Positions 32,886-41,357 of a stretch of 48,196 nt of DNA are shown in pieces (within the stretch, counting starts at the first letter, position 1; each line of letters begins with the position of its first letter). The DNA is from Candidatus Geocrenenecus dongiae. Lineage in GTDB: Archaea; Thermoproteota; Nitrososphaeria_A; Caldarchaeales; Wolframiiraptoraceae. The translations under genes were made by a program, and so were the position numbers. The notes below the pieces were generated by a model. The model did no database searches. It saw nothing but the letters and a program-made list of their open reading frames with translations, and was not told where the DNA came from. The stretch is taken from positions 1 through 48,196 of the forward strand of contig JALNLN010000014.1 in the NCBI GenBank assembly GCA_023267855.1, given 5' to 3'.

Positions 32886-33203
32886 ATGGCTGTAACTGGT
32901 CTCGAGTGGGTTATAATAGCAATTATCATAATAGTATTGTTAATCTGGGGTCCTTCACAATTACCGAAGATTGCTAGATCTCTAGGACAAGCCAAGAAAG
33001 AATTTCAGAAAGCTATGAAAGAAACTGAAGAAGCTACGAAAGAAGTATCAGAACCTTTCAAAGAATCTATTGAAACCTTTTCTCGTGAAGTACGTGAAAT
33101 AGATTCTGAACTTATAAAACTTGCAAAAATGCTTAACATAGAGACTGAAGGTAAGACAGCAAGCCAGATAGCAGAAGAAATAGCCAAAAAGATGAAGAAG
33201 TAA
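32886..33203 (+). CDS. tatA: Twin-arginine translocase subunit TatA
   Basis: A 105-residue protein: MAVTGLEWVIIAIIIIVLLI is the single membrane helix, then WGPSQLPKIARSLGQAKKEF is the FGxxKLP-type hinge and amphipathic helix, then a charged coiled tail. TatA polymerises to form the passage for folded Tat substrates. TATA box CTTATATAT at 32848-32856 and an AAGTGAG purine stretch before ATG 32886. tatC follows after 110 bases. Confidence 0.95.
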   Translation: MAVTGLEWVIIAIIIIVLLIWGPSQLPKIARSLGQAKKEFQKAMKETEEATKEVSEPFKESIETFSREVREIDSELIKLAKMLNIETEGKTASQIAEEIAKKMKK

Positions 33204-33313
33204 GAATAATACTTCACAGTATTTCATAGACCACCACTAAACCAACTTAAAACAATATACAAATTATACAGCTCACCCAAAGATTGTAGTATAGATTTGT
33301 GGAGGAGTATTGA

Positions 33314-34198
33314 TTGAGTTCTAAGAAAGATAAGGTTAAAGTTAGAGATATGAAAGAGATGACTCTACTTGAACATCTCGCTGAGCTTAGAGATAGATTA
33401 AAAGTTTGTATGATCAGTATAGGTATCGCAACATTAATAATGCTAGCTTTTCCAGCTCAGATATTGAATCCTATGGAGCTGCTTTCAGGAATCTATAAAC
33501 CTGTTGTTTCACTTATACTCGGAATCCTTGTAGATATTGTTAAACCTCCGCAGATGGAGATTATTGGTGGAGAGATTACAGCCCCCCTTGAAATCTATTT
33601 TATAGCTTCTCTCGTCTTTGGATTAATGTTTAGTAGCCCGATAGTCGGGTACGAGATATACAAATACATAGATCCAGCTCTCTACCCTCATGAAAGAAGG
33701 CTTGTATATCCATTCCTCTCAGCATTCATAGGATTATTCGTAGCGGGCACTATTTTCGGATTATACATAATAACACCATTTACTTTTAGAGCTATGTTAA
33801 TCTTCTTTGAGCTTGTTGGAGCTCTACCGATAATAACTGTCAAAGACTTTTACATGACCATACTAGTAGTAACCATAGCGACTGGAGCCGTCTTTACGTC
33901 ACCTGTAATCCTCGTACTTCTCGTGAGAGTTGGATTAATATCTACAAAATCAATAGAAAGAAACAGGAAATGGATATATGGAATAGGATACATAGTTGCA
34001 GCAATCATAACACCTGACGGCGGTGTCTTCGCAAACCTAATACTACTAGCAGTCTTCATAGCACTAGTAGAAGGAGGAATACTAGTAGCAAAAAGATATG
34101 AAAAGAAGAAGATCTTAGAAGAAAAACTATGCCCCTTCTGCCACGAATACGTAGGAGATGCAATCTTCTGCCCTAACTGCGGAAAATCGAGAATCTAA
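33314..34198 (+). CDS. tatC: Twin-arginine translocase subunit TatC with C-terminal zinc ribbon
   Basis: A 294-residue protein with the TatC start MTLLEHLAELRDRLKV, KPPQMEIIGG and FVAGTIFGLYIITPFTF segments and about six membrane helices. Unusually, the cytoplasmic C-terminus carries a zinc ribbon, Cys273-X2-Cys276 and Cys286-X2-Cys289 (LCPFCHEYVGDAIFCPNCGK). TTG start at 33314, with GGAGGAG seven bases upstream. TatC recognises the twin-arginine signal, and the importer binding protein at 27580 is a clear candidate substrate. Confidence 0.93.
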   Translation: MSSKKDKVKVRDMKEMTLLEHLAELRDRLKVCMISIGIATLIMLAFPAQILNPMELLSGIYKPVVSLILGILVDIVKPPQMEIIGGEITAPLEIYFIASLVFGLMFSSPIVGYEIYKYIDPALYPHERRLVYPFLSAFIGLFVAGTIFGLYIITPFTFRAMLIFFELVGALPIITVKDFYMTILVVTIATGAVFTSPVILVLLVRVGLISTKSIERNRKWIYGIGYIVAAIITPDGGVFANLILLAVFIALVEGGILVAKRYEKKKILEEKLCPFCHEYVGDAIFCPNCGKSRI

Positions 34199-34222
34199 AC
34201 AAAAACGAAGACTATAAAAGTA
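34199..34222 (-). terminator. T-rich terminator of the 5S rRNA gene
   Basis: In the minus-strand sense the 5S gene is followed by CTTTTATAGTCTTCGTTTTTG, a T-run pattern typical of archaeal intrinsic termination. It lies directly against the convergent tatC stop. Confidence 0.5.
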
Positions 34223-34223
34223 C

Positions 34224-34349
34224 GGGGAGCACCAGTACCCAGCCTTCGCAGGGGCTCCCGCACCCCACTAAAAGCTGGGCGGAAGGAGGCTTAACTTCCG
34301 CGTTCGGCATGAGAGCGGGTGTTTCCCCCCTTCCTATGACCGGTGCCCC
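34224..34349 (-). rRNA. rrf: 5S ribosomal RNA
   Basis: Read on the minus strand, the segment contains CATGCCGAACGCGGAAGTTAAGC, shortened here to its key run GCCGAACGCGGAAGTTAAGC, the near-universal 5S loop B/helix III block. Terminal pairing is GGGGCACC with GGTGCTCC (one G-U pair). It is far more GC-rich than its surroundings, as expected for rRNA of a thermophile. It stands alone: no 16S or 23S gene is near, a frequent state in archaea of this kind. Ends are uncertain by a few bases. Confidence 0.93.
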
Positions 34350-34368
34350 AAAAAATTATACTTAGAGG

Positions 34369-34374
34369 TTATAT
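34369..34374 (-). promoter_or_regulatory. TATA element of the 5S rRNA gene
   Basis: On the minus strand GTTGAAATATAACC places ATATAA about 22-25 bases before the 5S 5' end, so 5S has its own promoter. It shares the gap with the divergent S3Ae gene. Confidence 0.5.
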
Positions 34375-34457
34375 TTCAACTTAAGTTTTCCCAGTATTAT
34401 AATAGGATGTTTTGTGGATGTTAATACTCTTATTGAGGTCTTTTTGTTTTTGTTTTG

Positions 34458-35120
34458 ATGTCGAAGAGAGAAGGTTCTGAGAAGAAGCCGCCTAAACAGA
34501 TTATTACGATATATTCTCCAGATTATTTTGGTTATAAAGAGATTGGCACGACCTTGAGTTATGATCCGAAGCAAGCTATAGGGAGGACTCTATGGGTTAG
34601 CCTTTACACTTTAACTGGAGATTTCTCCAAACAATACTTACTGATAAGGTTTAAGATTGTCCGAGTTAAAGAAGATCTAACCGCTGAGACAATATTCTAT
34701 GGACATGAGTATGGTAGAGAGTTTCTTAGAAGTCTTGTTAGGAGAGGCACATCAAGAATAGACGGCATCTTTAACTTAGTTACTAGAGATGGGTTTCACA
34801 TACGTGTACACGCTATAGCTTTCACTGTGAAGAGGCTCACTCCACATTCTCTCAAGGTAAAGAAGATAAGAAAGATAATGCAGAAAGTATTGGAAGACGC
34901 TGCAAAGAATCTTACATTATCTCAGCTCGCACAAGAAATGGTTCTAGGAAAAACAGCTTCAGATATTTACCAAGAAGCTAAAAAGATAACACTTCTAAGA
35001 CATGTAGGAATCGTGAAATCGAAGGTTCTAAAAGTACCTGAATGGGTATATACAGGAGAAAAACCTGTAGAAGAGGCGGTCCAACCTGCAGCCTCAGCAT
35101 CTAGTGAAGAAGGAGCTTAG
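34458..35120 (+). CDS. rps3ae: Ribosomal protein S3Ae (S1e)
   Basis: ATG 34458, the codon after a possible TTG, gives 220 residues. Recognised by IYSPDYFGYKEIGTTLSYDP, IGRTLWVSLYTLTGDFSKQY and GRFLRSLVRRGTSRIDG-like text (here GREFLRSLVRRGTSRIDG). It is a small-subunit protein found only in archaea and eukaryotes. The C-terminus is Ala/Glu-rich and overlaps the start of the next gene by 17 bases. Confidence 0.96.
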   Translation: MSKREGSEKKPPKQIITIYSPDYFGYKEIGTTLSYDPKQAIGRTLWVSLYTLTGDFSKQYLLIRFKIVRVKEDLTAETIFYGHEYGREFLRSLVRRGTSRIDGIFNLVTRDGFHIRVHAIAFTVKRLTPHSLKVKKIRKIMQKVLEDAAKNLTLSQLAQEMVLGKTASDIYQEAKKITLLRHVGIVKSKVLKVPEWVYTGEKPVEEAVQPAASASSEEGA

Positions 35121-35709
35121 AGAAAAAGTAGCTGAGGAAGCTGCAAAACTTCTCTACCATAATGTTGTTGAAGAATATATAGATGCTAAGAAGCTGGCGG
35201 CAGAACAACTAGGCACTAAGATTCTTCCAAGAAATATAGATGTTGCTTTGAAAATGTTGAAGATAGCTCTAGAAACAGAAGGTGAAGATTACTGGAAGAG
35301 ACTCGTATCTTTAAGAAGAATTGCATATAATGTTATGGAGAAGTTTTCAGAATTTAATCCTAGATTGATTGGAAGTGTTTGGAGAGGGATAATAAAGCCG
35401 AAAAGCGATATAGACATAGAACTAGATTGTGAAGACTTAGAGAAAGTTTTAAACAAGGTAGTAGAGAGCGGTTTGAAAATAGAAAATGTAGAAAGGATAG
35501 ATCTTCCCGAACCTTTAAGAGAGGGAAGCATAGCTAGAATAAGAGTTAAGGTTGAAGATGTGTACGTAGAGATAATACTGAAAGAACATCAGGCTTACCT
35601 AAACCCTGCTAAATGTGATATATATGAAGATAGAAAGAAAGGCTTAACACTAACTGAGTTAAAGAAAATATTGATGGAAGATCCTGTAAAATTGTTTATA
35701 CCAAGGTGA
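35104..35709 (+). CDS. Nucleotidyltransferase-domain protein
   Basis: A 201-residue protein. The signature GSVWRGIIKPKSDIDIEL (about 82-99) gives the G-S and D-X-D of the pol-beta nucleotidyltransferase superfamily, as in archaeal proteins related to MJ0435/MNT and CCA-type enzymes. A second acidic residue (DVYVEIIL, about 152) could be the third catalytic carboxylate. Helices precede it. The GTG start lies inside the S3Ae gene, and the DUF2095 gene follows with a start after its stop. No HEPN toxin partner is next to it, so a toxin-antitoxin role is not supported. Confidence 0.7.
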   Translation: MKKELREKVAEEAAKLLYHNVVEEYIDAKKLAAEQLGTKILPRNIDVALKMLKIALETEGEDYWKRLVSLRRIAYNVMEKFSEFNPRLIGSVWRGIIKPKSDIDIELDCEDLEKVLNKVVESGLKIENVERIDLPEPLREGSIARIRVKVEDVYVEIILKEHQAYLNPAKCDIYEDRKKGLTLTELKKILMEDPVKLFIPR

Positions 35710-35714
35710 AGCGA

Positions 35715-36077
35715 ATGGAGATAGATGAAGAAACATTTAAGAAACTTTTCCCAAATCTCTACAGAGAGATAATATTGAAGAAAGCTTCATTAAAGATTGA
35801 TGCTGTAAGAACTTCTATAGAGGAAGGAGAAAGAGAGGCCTTGAAAAATAGTCATGAACCATCTATGCCTGGACCAGTAGACTATTTGAGAAGATGTGAG
35901 GATGATCAGGAAGCTTTCAAAGTCATAGATTATCTTGAGAAGAAGGGAGAGATAACGGAGGATGAAGCAGAGAGACTTAGAAAACAAGTTGAAGAATATG
36001 GTGTGAGAAGTTTCGGACCTAAGAAAGAATGGGGCTACTACTCCAAGAAATACCTCTCTGATACTGAGACTCCTTAA
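35715..36077 (+). CDS. DUF2095 family protein
   Basis: The start is ATG 35715 (MEIDEETFKKLFPNLYREI). The upstream GTG codon at 35706 belongs to the GGTGA ribosome binding site at 35705-35709. The protein is 120 residues, helical and acidic, with PGPVDYLRRCEDDQEAFKVI and ITEDEAERLRKQVEEYGVRSFGPKKEWGYY, the pattern of archaeal DUF2095. Function is unknown. Third gene of the S3Ae run. Confidence 0.8.
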   Translation: MEIDEETFKKLFPNLYREIILKKASLKIDAVRTSIEEGEREALKNSHEPSMPGPVDYLRRCEDDQEAFKVIDYLEKKGEITEDEAERLRKQVEEYGVRSFGPKKEWGYYSKKYLSDTETP

Positions 36078-36173
36078 ATTAAGAAATATTTCTCATTAAT
36101 AAATGAGTATATTGTTCTCTAGAGATTTCATCTATATGATTGTAGTAACGTGTCAGAATGCTTGATCTATGTA

Positions 36174-37382
36174 TCATCCTCTTCTTGCAGTTGAAATTAT
36201 TGAGATAACGTCACCCCATTTTAAGATATATTCTTCACCGACTCTAGTCTTCTTCTTAGCATCTATTGCATATAAAAATGTTTTACCTAGTTCTGAATGT
36301 ATCTTGTAGGCTAGGTCTCTAGGAGTTGATCCTTGAGGCATTAAGTAGACATCTGGAAGAACATTTCCATCGTGGTCTGTAAATCTATCTGGATCTTCTA
36401 CAGGATAGACTGGGACGTATTTTAACAACTTGAAGTATGCGGTATTGATGAGTTCTTGGACTCCTGTTGAACCCCACTTCTTGAAGACATTCTCCACTAT
36501 CTTCTCTAAAGCTTTCTTTTGTGGTTGAGTAAGCTTAGATTCATCTATAATCTTGAATGAATTGTCTCCCGGCAGATACTTTATTAATCCTTTCTCTGCT
36601 GCTAGTCTGAGTATTCTTTCAGCTTCTGCAGATACTGGTATGGTATGGTATCCTGCATTCTTCAATCTCTCTACACCTTTCTCAGCTTCTTTTATATCTA
36701 TCTTATTTGCAGCAACTATGACGGGCTTCTCCATCTCGAGTAACCTACGAGTAAAGTTATGTATCTGTTCTCTACTCCAAGAACTAGGTTTATTCGGGTT
36801 TAATCCTTCTTCACGTATAACTTCACGTATTGCTCCGATCTTGATTCCTAGACCTGAAAGCTTCTTCTCCAGTTCTTCATCTAGTTCTCCAAATCTATTC
36901 TCTACTATTCTACATATACGTTGCCAGTCAGATAAGATTATTTCTTCGACCCAGTATGTCATTTCTTCTTCTACAAGTTTTACATCTTCTATTGGGTCGT
37001 TTGTGCCTGGTTCTACAGGGTTTCCATCTTGATCAGTTGATCCAGCTGCATCTACTACAACTATTAATGCTGATGCTTGCCTGATCTCATCTAGAAACTG
37101 GAGACCTAGACCTCTACCCTTATGCGCACCTTTAATTATTCCGGGACAATCTATTAATTCTATTGGAATAAACCTCACTCCATCTATACACTTACTATTC
37201 TTAGGATTGTCTTTTACTCCGAGTTCTCTACACACACAATCTACTCTGAGGTAAGTTACGCCTCTATTTGGTTTTGTTGTCGTAAATGGATAGTTAGCTA
37301 TCTCTACTGGAGCTAGAGTCATGGCTGAGAAAAGAGTACTCTTACCAACATTCGCTTTCCCAACAATACCAGCTAACTCCAA
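36174..37382 (-). CDS. YchF/Obg-like GTPase with TGS domain
   Basis: A 402-residue translational-type GTPase. G1 GKANVGKSTLFSAMT, G3 IDCPGIIKGAHKGRGLG, G4 AANKIDIKEAE; a helical insertion of about 130-220 follows G3, and the end is a TGS domain (PRDLAYKIHSELGKTFLYAI, KWGDVISIIS). Archaeal members of the YchF/DRG group bind ribosomes. The cysteine pair CVCREL near residue 50 is in the place where YchF relatives vary. It stands alone on this strand. Confidence 0.9.
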   Translation of the reverse strand: MELAGIVGKANVGKSTLFSAMTLAPVEIANYPFTTTKPNRGVTYLRVDCVCRELGVKDNPKNSKCIDGVRFIPIELIDCPGIIKGAHKGRGLGLQFLDEIRQASALIVVVDAAGSTDQDGNPVEPGTNDPIEDVKLVEEEMTYWVEEIILSDWQRICRIVENRFGELDEELEKKLSGLGIKIGAIREVIREEGLNPNKPSSWSREQIHNFTRRLLEMEKPVIVAANKIDIKEAEKGVERLKNAGYHTIPVSAEAERILRLAAEKGLIKYLPGDNSFKIIDESKLTQPQKKALEKIVENVFKKWGSTGVQELINTAYFKLLKYVPVYPVEDPDRFTDHDGNVLPDVYLMPQGSTPRDLAYKIHSELGKTFLYAIDAKKKTRVGEEYILKWGDVISIISTARRG

Positions 37383-37516
37383 CTTCCCCCAGCAACAGAG
37401 TAGTTAGAGGTAGAGATAAGTCTTACAATGCTAGATCAATAGACAGAGATTGCTATCGTTACTATCGTGAAGACCATAGAGGTTACTAATACACATACAC
37501 GTAACTTCTCCTACTA

Positions 37517-37621
37517 ATGAAGTATACTCTTCGCCTAAAACTTGTAGAAGCATTAATGAAACCAGAAAGAATAGAGATAAGTAAAAGCGTTAAGAGGGTT
37601 ATTCTAGAAGGAACTCTCTGA
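37517..37621 (+). other. 34-aa ORF in a 286-base gap; possible remnant
   Basis: The gap 37383-37668 has no full gene. One open stretch, ATG 37517 to TGA 37619-37621, reads MKYTLRLKLVEALMKPERIE and then ISKSVKRVILEGTL. An out-of-frame KLKALLEA follows directly at 37621-37648. The look is that of a decayed small antitoxin-like gene, but this is weak. No recognised motif is present. Confidence 0.2.
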
Positions 37622-37668
37622 AGTTGAAAGCTTTATTAGAAGCTTAGACCATCACAAAGTGATAATAC

Positions 37669-38379
37669 ATGACTTCTAAAGAAGACATGCTTGAGGTTCT
37701 TAATAATAGACGTTTAATCTACTGGTTCTTCTCTAGAGTATGTGAAAGAGAGATTAAAGATGATTTCCTGAAACAACTAGTAAGCATGGATAACCCCCTA
37801 CTAAAAATGAGTTTTTCTCTAGATTTAGGAGATGAAGAGATTAGAGAAGGATTAGAAGATATGAAGAAGTATATTGAGGAAGCTTTGAAGCGTGATCTTA
37901 AAGAAGTAGAATTAGAATTGGCTGTAGACTATGCAAATATATTTTTAGGTGTGAAACATGCTAGAGAGAAAAAAGGAGCACCACATCCATCAGAATCAGT
38001 GTATAAGACAGGTCTACTAATGCAAGAACCTTACGACGAAGTTCTCCAAGCATACTGGGATGCGGGAGTAGATGTTGTAAAAGATTTCAAAGAACCTGCA
38101 GACCATGTAGCAATAGAATTACAGTTTATGTCATACCTATGTAGGAAAGCTTCTGAATCATTACAGAAAGGAGACAAGGAGAGCTTAATCAAGTTTCTCA
38201 AAGCACAGAAAGACTTCTTAGAAAAACACATTCTCCAATGGATTCCAAGATTAGCAAAAGATATTTTGGAATCTGCTGATACAGACTTCTATAAAGGATT
38301 TGGAAAAGTTCTCGGAAGATACGTTCAATATGATAAAGAGATAGTAGACATGTTACTAGAAGATGCAGCTACCTTATAA
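37669..38379 (+). CDS. TorD/DmsD-family redox-enzyme maturation chaperone
   Basis: A 236-residue all-helical protein with the family features PHPSESVYKTGLLMQEP, FKEPADHVAIELQFMSYL (the ExPDHxxxELxFM block) and EKHILQWIPRLAKDI. TorD-like chaperones hold molybdenum/tungsten enzyme subunits until the pterin cofactor is loaded and, for Tat-exported enzymes, guard the signal. It fits the Mo-cofactor genes downstream and the Tat genes upstream, but no molybdoenzyme subunit is in the window. ATG 37669. Confidence 0.85.
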   Translation: MTSKEDMLEVLNNRRLIYWFFSRVCEREIKDDFLKQLVSMDNPLLKMSFSLDLGDEEIREGLEDMKKYIEEALKRDLKEVELELAVDYANIFLGVKHAREKKGAPHPSESVYKTGLLMQEPYDEVLQAYWDAGVDVVKDFKEPADHVAIELQFMSYLCRKASESLQKGDKESLIKFLKAQKDFLEKHILQWIPRLAKDILESADTDFYKGFGKVLGRYVQYDKEIVDMLLEDAATL

Positions 38380-38484
38380 CATACGAAATACAATAGATAG
38401 TTACGAAAAAATATTAATAACAAGACTGATTGATAAGGAGTAGTTACATACGTTTAAGAATGCTGATTCCAAGTTCTAGAAGGT

Positions 38485-39492
38485 ATGAAGAGAAGTATCA
38501 TATTACTAGTAACGATTTTAGTGATTACGGCTTTAATAGTATCGTTCCTGATTGTTGGAAGATCTAATGTAAAAGAATATGAGAATGTAAGAATTGCTGT
38601 AGAATTCAATAATCATGCAGCGCCAGCATATATTGCAAAACATTTTGATTGGTTTAGAGAAGCTGGACTAAATACAACAACTTTCAATTCATATGTTACA
38701 GGAGTTGCTTTAGCAAATGCTTTAGCTAGAGGTGATGTAGACGCTGCTTATATTTGTCTTGGACCTGCACTTCTCGCATACGCTAGAGGCGTAGATGTAG
38801 TGATAGTATCTGGGACCCATCTACACGGATACGCTATTATTTCTAGACAAGATATAGCATCTCCTAAAGATCTTGAAGGTAGAAAGGTGGGTGTGGTTGA
38901 AGCTGGATCTAATGCAGACATAGTATTCCAGCTTACTGTTGAGAAATACGGTTTAGATATTGGGAAGATAGATGTTAGAAGAGGAAATCCACCAATCTTA
39001 ACAACATTACTATGGACAGGTCAAGTTGATGCAATAGTAGTTCCAGAACACTGGGCAACGATAGCTTCATCTAAAAAAGAATTTCACGTACTCTTGAAGA
39101 GTCAGGATGTTTGGGATAATATGCAGGGCAGTGTGCTCATAGTTAAACGTGAGCTCTTAGAGAAGAAACCTGAAGTCGTAGAGAAACTAGTGAAGATTAC
39201 CGAAAAAGGTGTTAAGTTTATTCGAGAGAATAGAGATGAAGCTGCAAAGATAATGTTAGAAGAACTTAGCAAAGCCTCTCCACTGGGTGTTGAGCCGAAG
39301 CTAGTTGAGGAGGTATCAGACGTGCTTTCACCGAGTATAATGTTAGACTCGATGGGGAAACTTGATTACTCCACAAGAGTTGATTTAAACGCTGTTAAAC
39401 AGTATGTAGAGATACTTTATAGAGTAGGATATATAGAGAGTAAGATCGATGTTGATAAGATAGTTGATCTAAGATTTGTTTCTGGAGGTTAA
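38485..39492 (+). CDS. ABC substrate-binding protein, SsuA/TauA/NMT1-like
   Basis: A 335-residue type II binding protein. The N-terminal hydrophobic segment (MKRSIILLVTILVITALIV) is an export signal or anchor without a lipobox Cys. Domain text: VRIAVEFNNHAAPAYIAKHF, TGVALANALARGDVDAAYIC, DLEGRKVGVVEAGSNADIVF, GQVDAIVVPEHW. This family binds nitrate, sulfonates, taurine or pyrimidine precursors; ligand contacts cannot be read. It leads a three-gene importer, and the ATPase's C-terminal domain suggests an oxyanion. Confidence 0.85.
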   Translation: MKRSIILLVTILVITALIVSFLIVGRSNVKEYENVRIAVEFNNHAAPAYIAKHFDWFREAGLNTTTFNSYVTGVALANALARGDVDAAYICLGPALLAYARGVDVVIVSGTHLHGYAIISRQDIASPKDLEGRKVGVVEAGSNADIVFQLTVEKYGLDIGKIDVRRGNPPILTTLLWTGQVDAIVVPEHWATIASSKKEFHVLLKSQDVWDNMQGSVLIVKRELLEKKPEVVEKLVKITEKGVKFIRENRDEAAKIMLEELSKASPLGVEPKLVEEVSDVLSPSIMLDSMGKLDYSTRVDLNAVKQYVEILYRVGYIESKIDVDKIVDLRFVSGG

Positions 39493-39496
39493 TGTA

Positions 39497-40252
39497 TTGA
39501 AGTCTGTAATCAGTGATGAAAGGTTTGGTTGGCTGATACCGATACTGATCTTGATATTTTCTTGGGAAGCCATAGCTAGAGCAAACATTTTCCCAGAATA
39601 TCTCTTCCCACCATTCTCAAAAGTTATCTCTACAGGATATTTCCTAGCTGAGAATGGGGTACTGTTAAGTAACCTTGAAGCAAGCTTGCTAAGAGTTTTA
39701 GCTGGATTAGTATTAGGTTCAGTAACCGGCGTAGGGTTGGGAATGTTGATGGGTTATAAGGATAGAGTTTACAGAATGCTACACCCGATCTTTAGCTTAT
39801 TGATGCCTATACCTGTCTTAGGCTGGCTACCTTTATTCATACTCTGGATTGGGATAAATGAAGCACTACCAATACTCCTAGTATTCATATGCTCATTCTT
39901 TCCTGTACTCTACAATACAATCTCTGGAATTAAGAGTGTTGATAGAGGGTATGTAGAGATTGCTAGAAGCTTAGGGGCTTCTGGGAGAAGAGCTTTCTTA
40001 GACATAGTTTTCCCACTAGCTTTACAGAACATATTTACAGGTATGAGGCTTGAATCTGGAATGGCTTGGAGAACGATAGTAGCTGCAGAGATGATAGCTA
40101 TACCCATCGGGATAGGAGCGCTTCTGATCAATTCACAGTATTTAATACGTGTAGACGTGATAATGGTCTGTCTAGGAGTGCTTGCAGTAATGACCCTACT
40201 ATTCGAGAAGATTCTACTATGGTTGGAGAGAAAGATCGTGAAATGGAGGTAA
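39497..40252 (+). CDS. ABC permease, SsuC/TauC-like
   Basis: I place the start at TTG 39497 (after GGAGGT at 39483-39488) rather than the TTG at 39476 inside the binding-protein gene. The protein is 251 residues with about six membrane segments, LRVLAGLVLGSVTGVGLGMLMG and the EAA loop YVEIARSLGASGRRAFLDIVFP. The family fold is BPD_transp_1, SsuC/TauC group. The ATPase start follows 4 bases later with its own GGAGGT site. Confidence 0.88.
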   Translation: MKSVISDERFGWLIPILILIFSWEAIARANIFPEYLFPPFSKVISTGYFLAENGVLLSNLEASLLRVLAGLVLGSVTGVGLGMLMGYKDRVYRMLHPIFSLLMPIPVLGWLPLFILWIGINEALPILLVFICSFFPVLYNTISGIKSVDRGYVEIARSLGASGRRAFLDIVFPLALQNIFTGMRLESGMAWRTIVAAEMIAIPIGIGALLINSQYLIRVDVIMVCLGVLAVMTLLFEKILLWLERKIVKWR

Positions 40253-40256
40253 AAAA

Positions 40257-41306
40257 TTGACGAAGATACAGTTACATAATGTGAGCAACAAGTACATACT
40301 AAAGAGTGTGAATCTAACGATAGCTAGTAAAGAATTATTTATGTTGATTGGTCCATCGGGTGCTGGAAAAACAACTCTCCTTAAAGCTATCGCAGGTTTA
40401 GTAAGCTATACTGGTAACATATTCTTCGATGACGAATCTATAGATAACACGCCACCTGAAGATAGAGAGGTAGGATATGTGCCGCAGGATTTCATGCTCT
40501 TCCCACATATGACTGTAGAAGAGAATGTAGCGTATGGATTAAAGGTTAGGAGAATACCTCGTTTAGAGATAGATCGCAGAGTAAGAGAACTACTCGAAGT
40601 TATGGAGATATATGAACTACGTAAACGTTATCCGAAAGATCTGAGTGGTGGGGAGAAACAACGTGTAGCAATTGCACGTGCGTTAGCAATAAACCCCAGA
40701 GTATTACTACTAGATGAACCGTTAAGTAATCTAGATCCGAGAACAAGTAAGTATGTTAAAGAGTGGCTTAGATATATTGTTAGAAAACTTGGTGTAACTA
40801 CAATTTGGGTAACACATGATATTAACGAGGTCGAGGAAGCGAATTGTAAGGTCGGCGTAATAATTGAGGGAATGCTTGAACAGACCGGACACTACCATGA
40901 AATACTATCTTTCCCAAAAAACAATAAAATATCAGAATTCTTAGGTTTATCTAATACGTTTAAATGTAATATTATTGATGTTAAGGGTCCGTTCGCTGAA
41001 GTGGATGTAAACGGTTTAAGAATGGTTGTGCCGTATGATGGCGGAAAGATAGGTAAGATAATAATCCACCCACATGATATACAGATCTCTAGAGAAAAAC
41101 CATTAACTTTCACCGTAAACACTTATGAAGGTATTCTCGAAGAAGCTGTAAACAAGAAATACTCTACATGTCTGAAGGTTAAAGTAAATGAGAATATTGT
41201 TTTCAATGTTGAGCTCCCAGAAGATGTGTACAGGCTTATGAATCTAAAAATAAGTGAAAAACTCTACTTAACGATTAGACCTAGATCAATAAAGACTCTT
41301 CCTTAA
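40257..41306 (+). CDS. ABC importer ATPase with Mop/TOBE-like C-terminal domain
   Basis: TTG 40257 with GGAGGT six bases upstream. Residues 1-230 form the ATPase: Walker A GPSGAGKTTLLKAIAG, signature DLSGGEKQRVAIARALA, Walker B VLLLDEPLSNLD, switch WVTHD. Residues about 235-349 are a strand-rich extension with NTYEGILEEAVNKKYSTCLK and ISEKLYLTIRPRSIKTL, the pattern of the Mop/TOBE domains in molybdate (ModC) and tungstate (WtpC/TupC) ATPases, where the domain senses the oxyanion. SsuB/TauB-type ATPases normally lack this. Combined with SsuA/SsuC-like partners the system may import molybdate or tungstate, or be regulated by it. Confidence 0.85.
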   Translation: MTKIQLHNVSNKYILKSVNLTIASKELFMLIGPSGAGKTTLLKAIAGLVSYTGNIFFDDESIDNTPPEDREVGYVPQDFMLFPHMTVEENVAYGLKVRRIPRLEIDRRVRELLEVMEIYELRKRYPKDLSGGEKQRVAIARALAINPRVLLLDEPLSNLDPRTSKYVKEWLRYIVRKLGVTTIWVTHDINEVEEANCKVGVIIEGMLEQTGHYHEILSFPKNNKISEFLGLSNTFKCNIIDVKGPFAEVDVNGLRMVVPYDGGKIGKIIIHPHDIQISREKPLTFTVNTYEGILEEAVNKKYSTCLKVKVNENIVFNVELPEDVYRLMNLKISEKLYLTIRPRSIKTLP

Positions 41307-41357
41307 TTCTCCTAAAAAATTAGGGGAAATCGTTAATCTTTACAAGCTATCTGAATA

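Noticed and set aside
35104-35709. MNT-type antitoxin of a HEPN/MNT pair
   Set aside because: The nucleotidyltransferase motif is present, but the neighbours are S3Ae and DUF2095, with no HEPN (RX4-6H) protein beside it.
37383-37668. Possible toxin-antitoxin gene in the gap before the TorD-like gene
   Set aside because: Only a 34-aa frame and an adjacent 8-codon out-of-frame piece exist, with no toxin partner. It is kept as a low-confidence remnant only.
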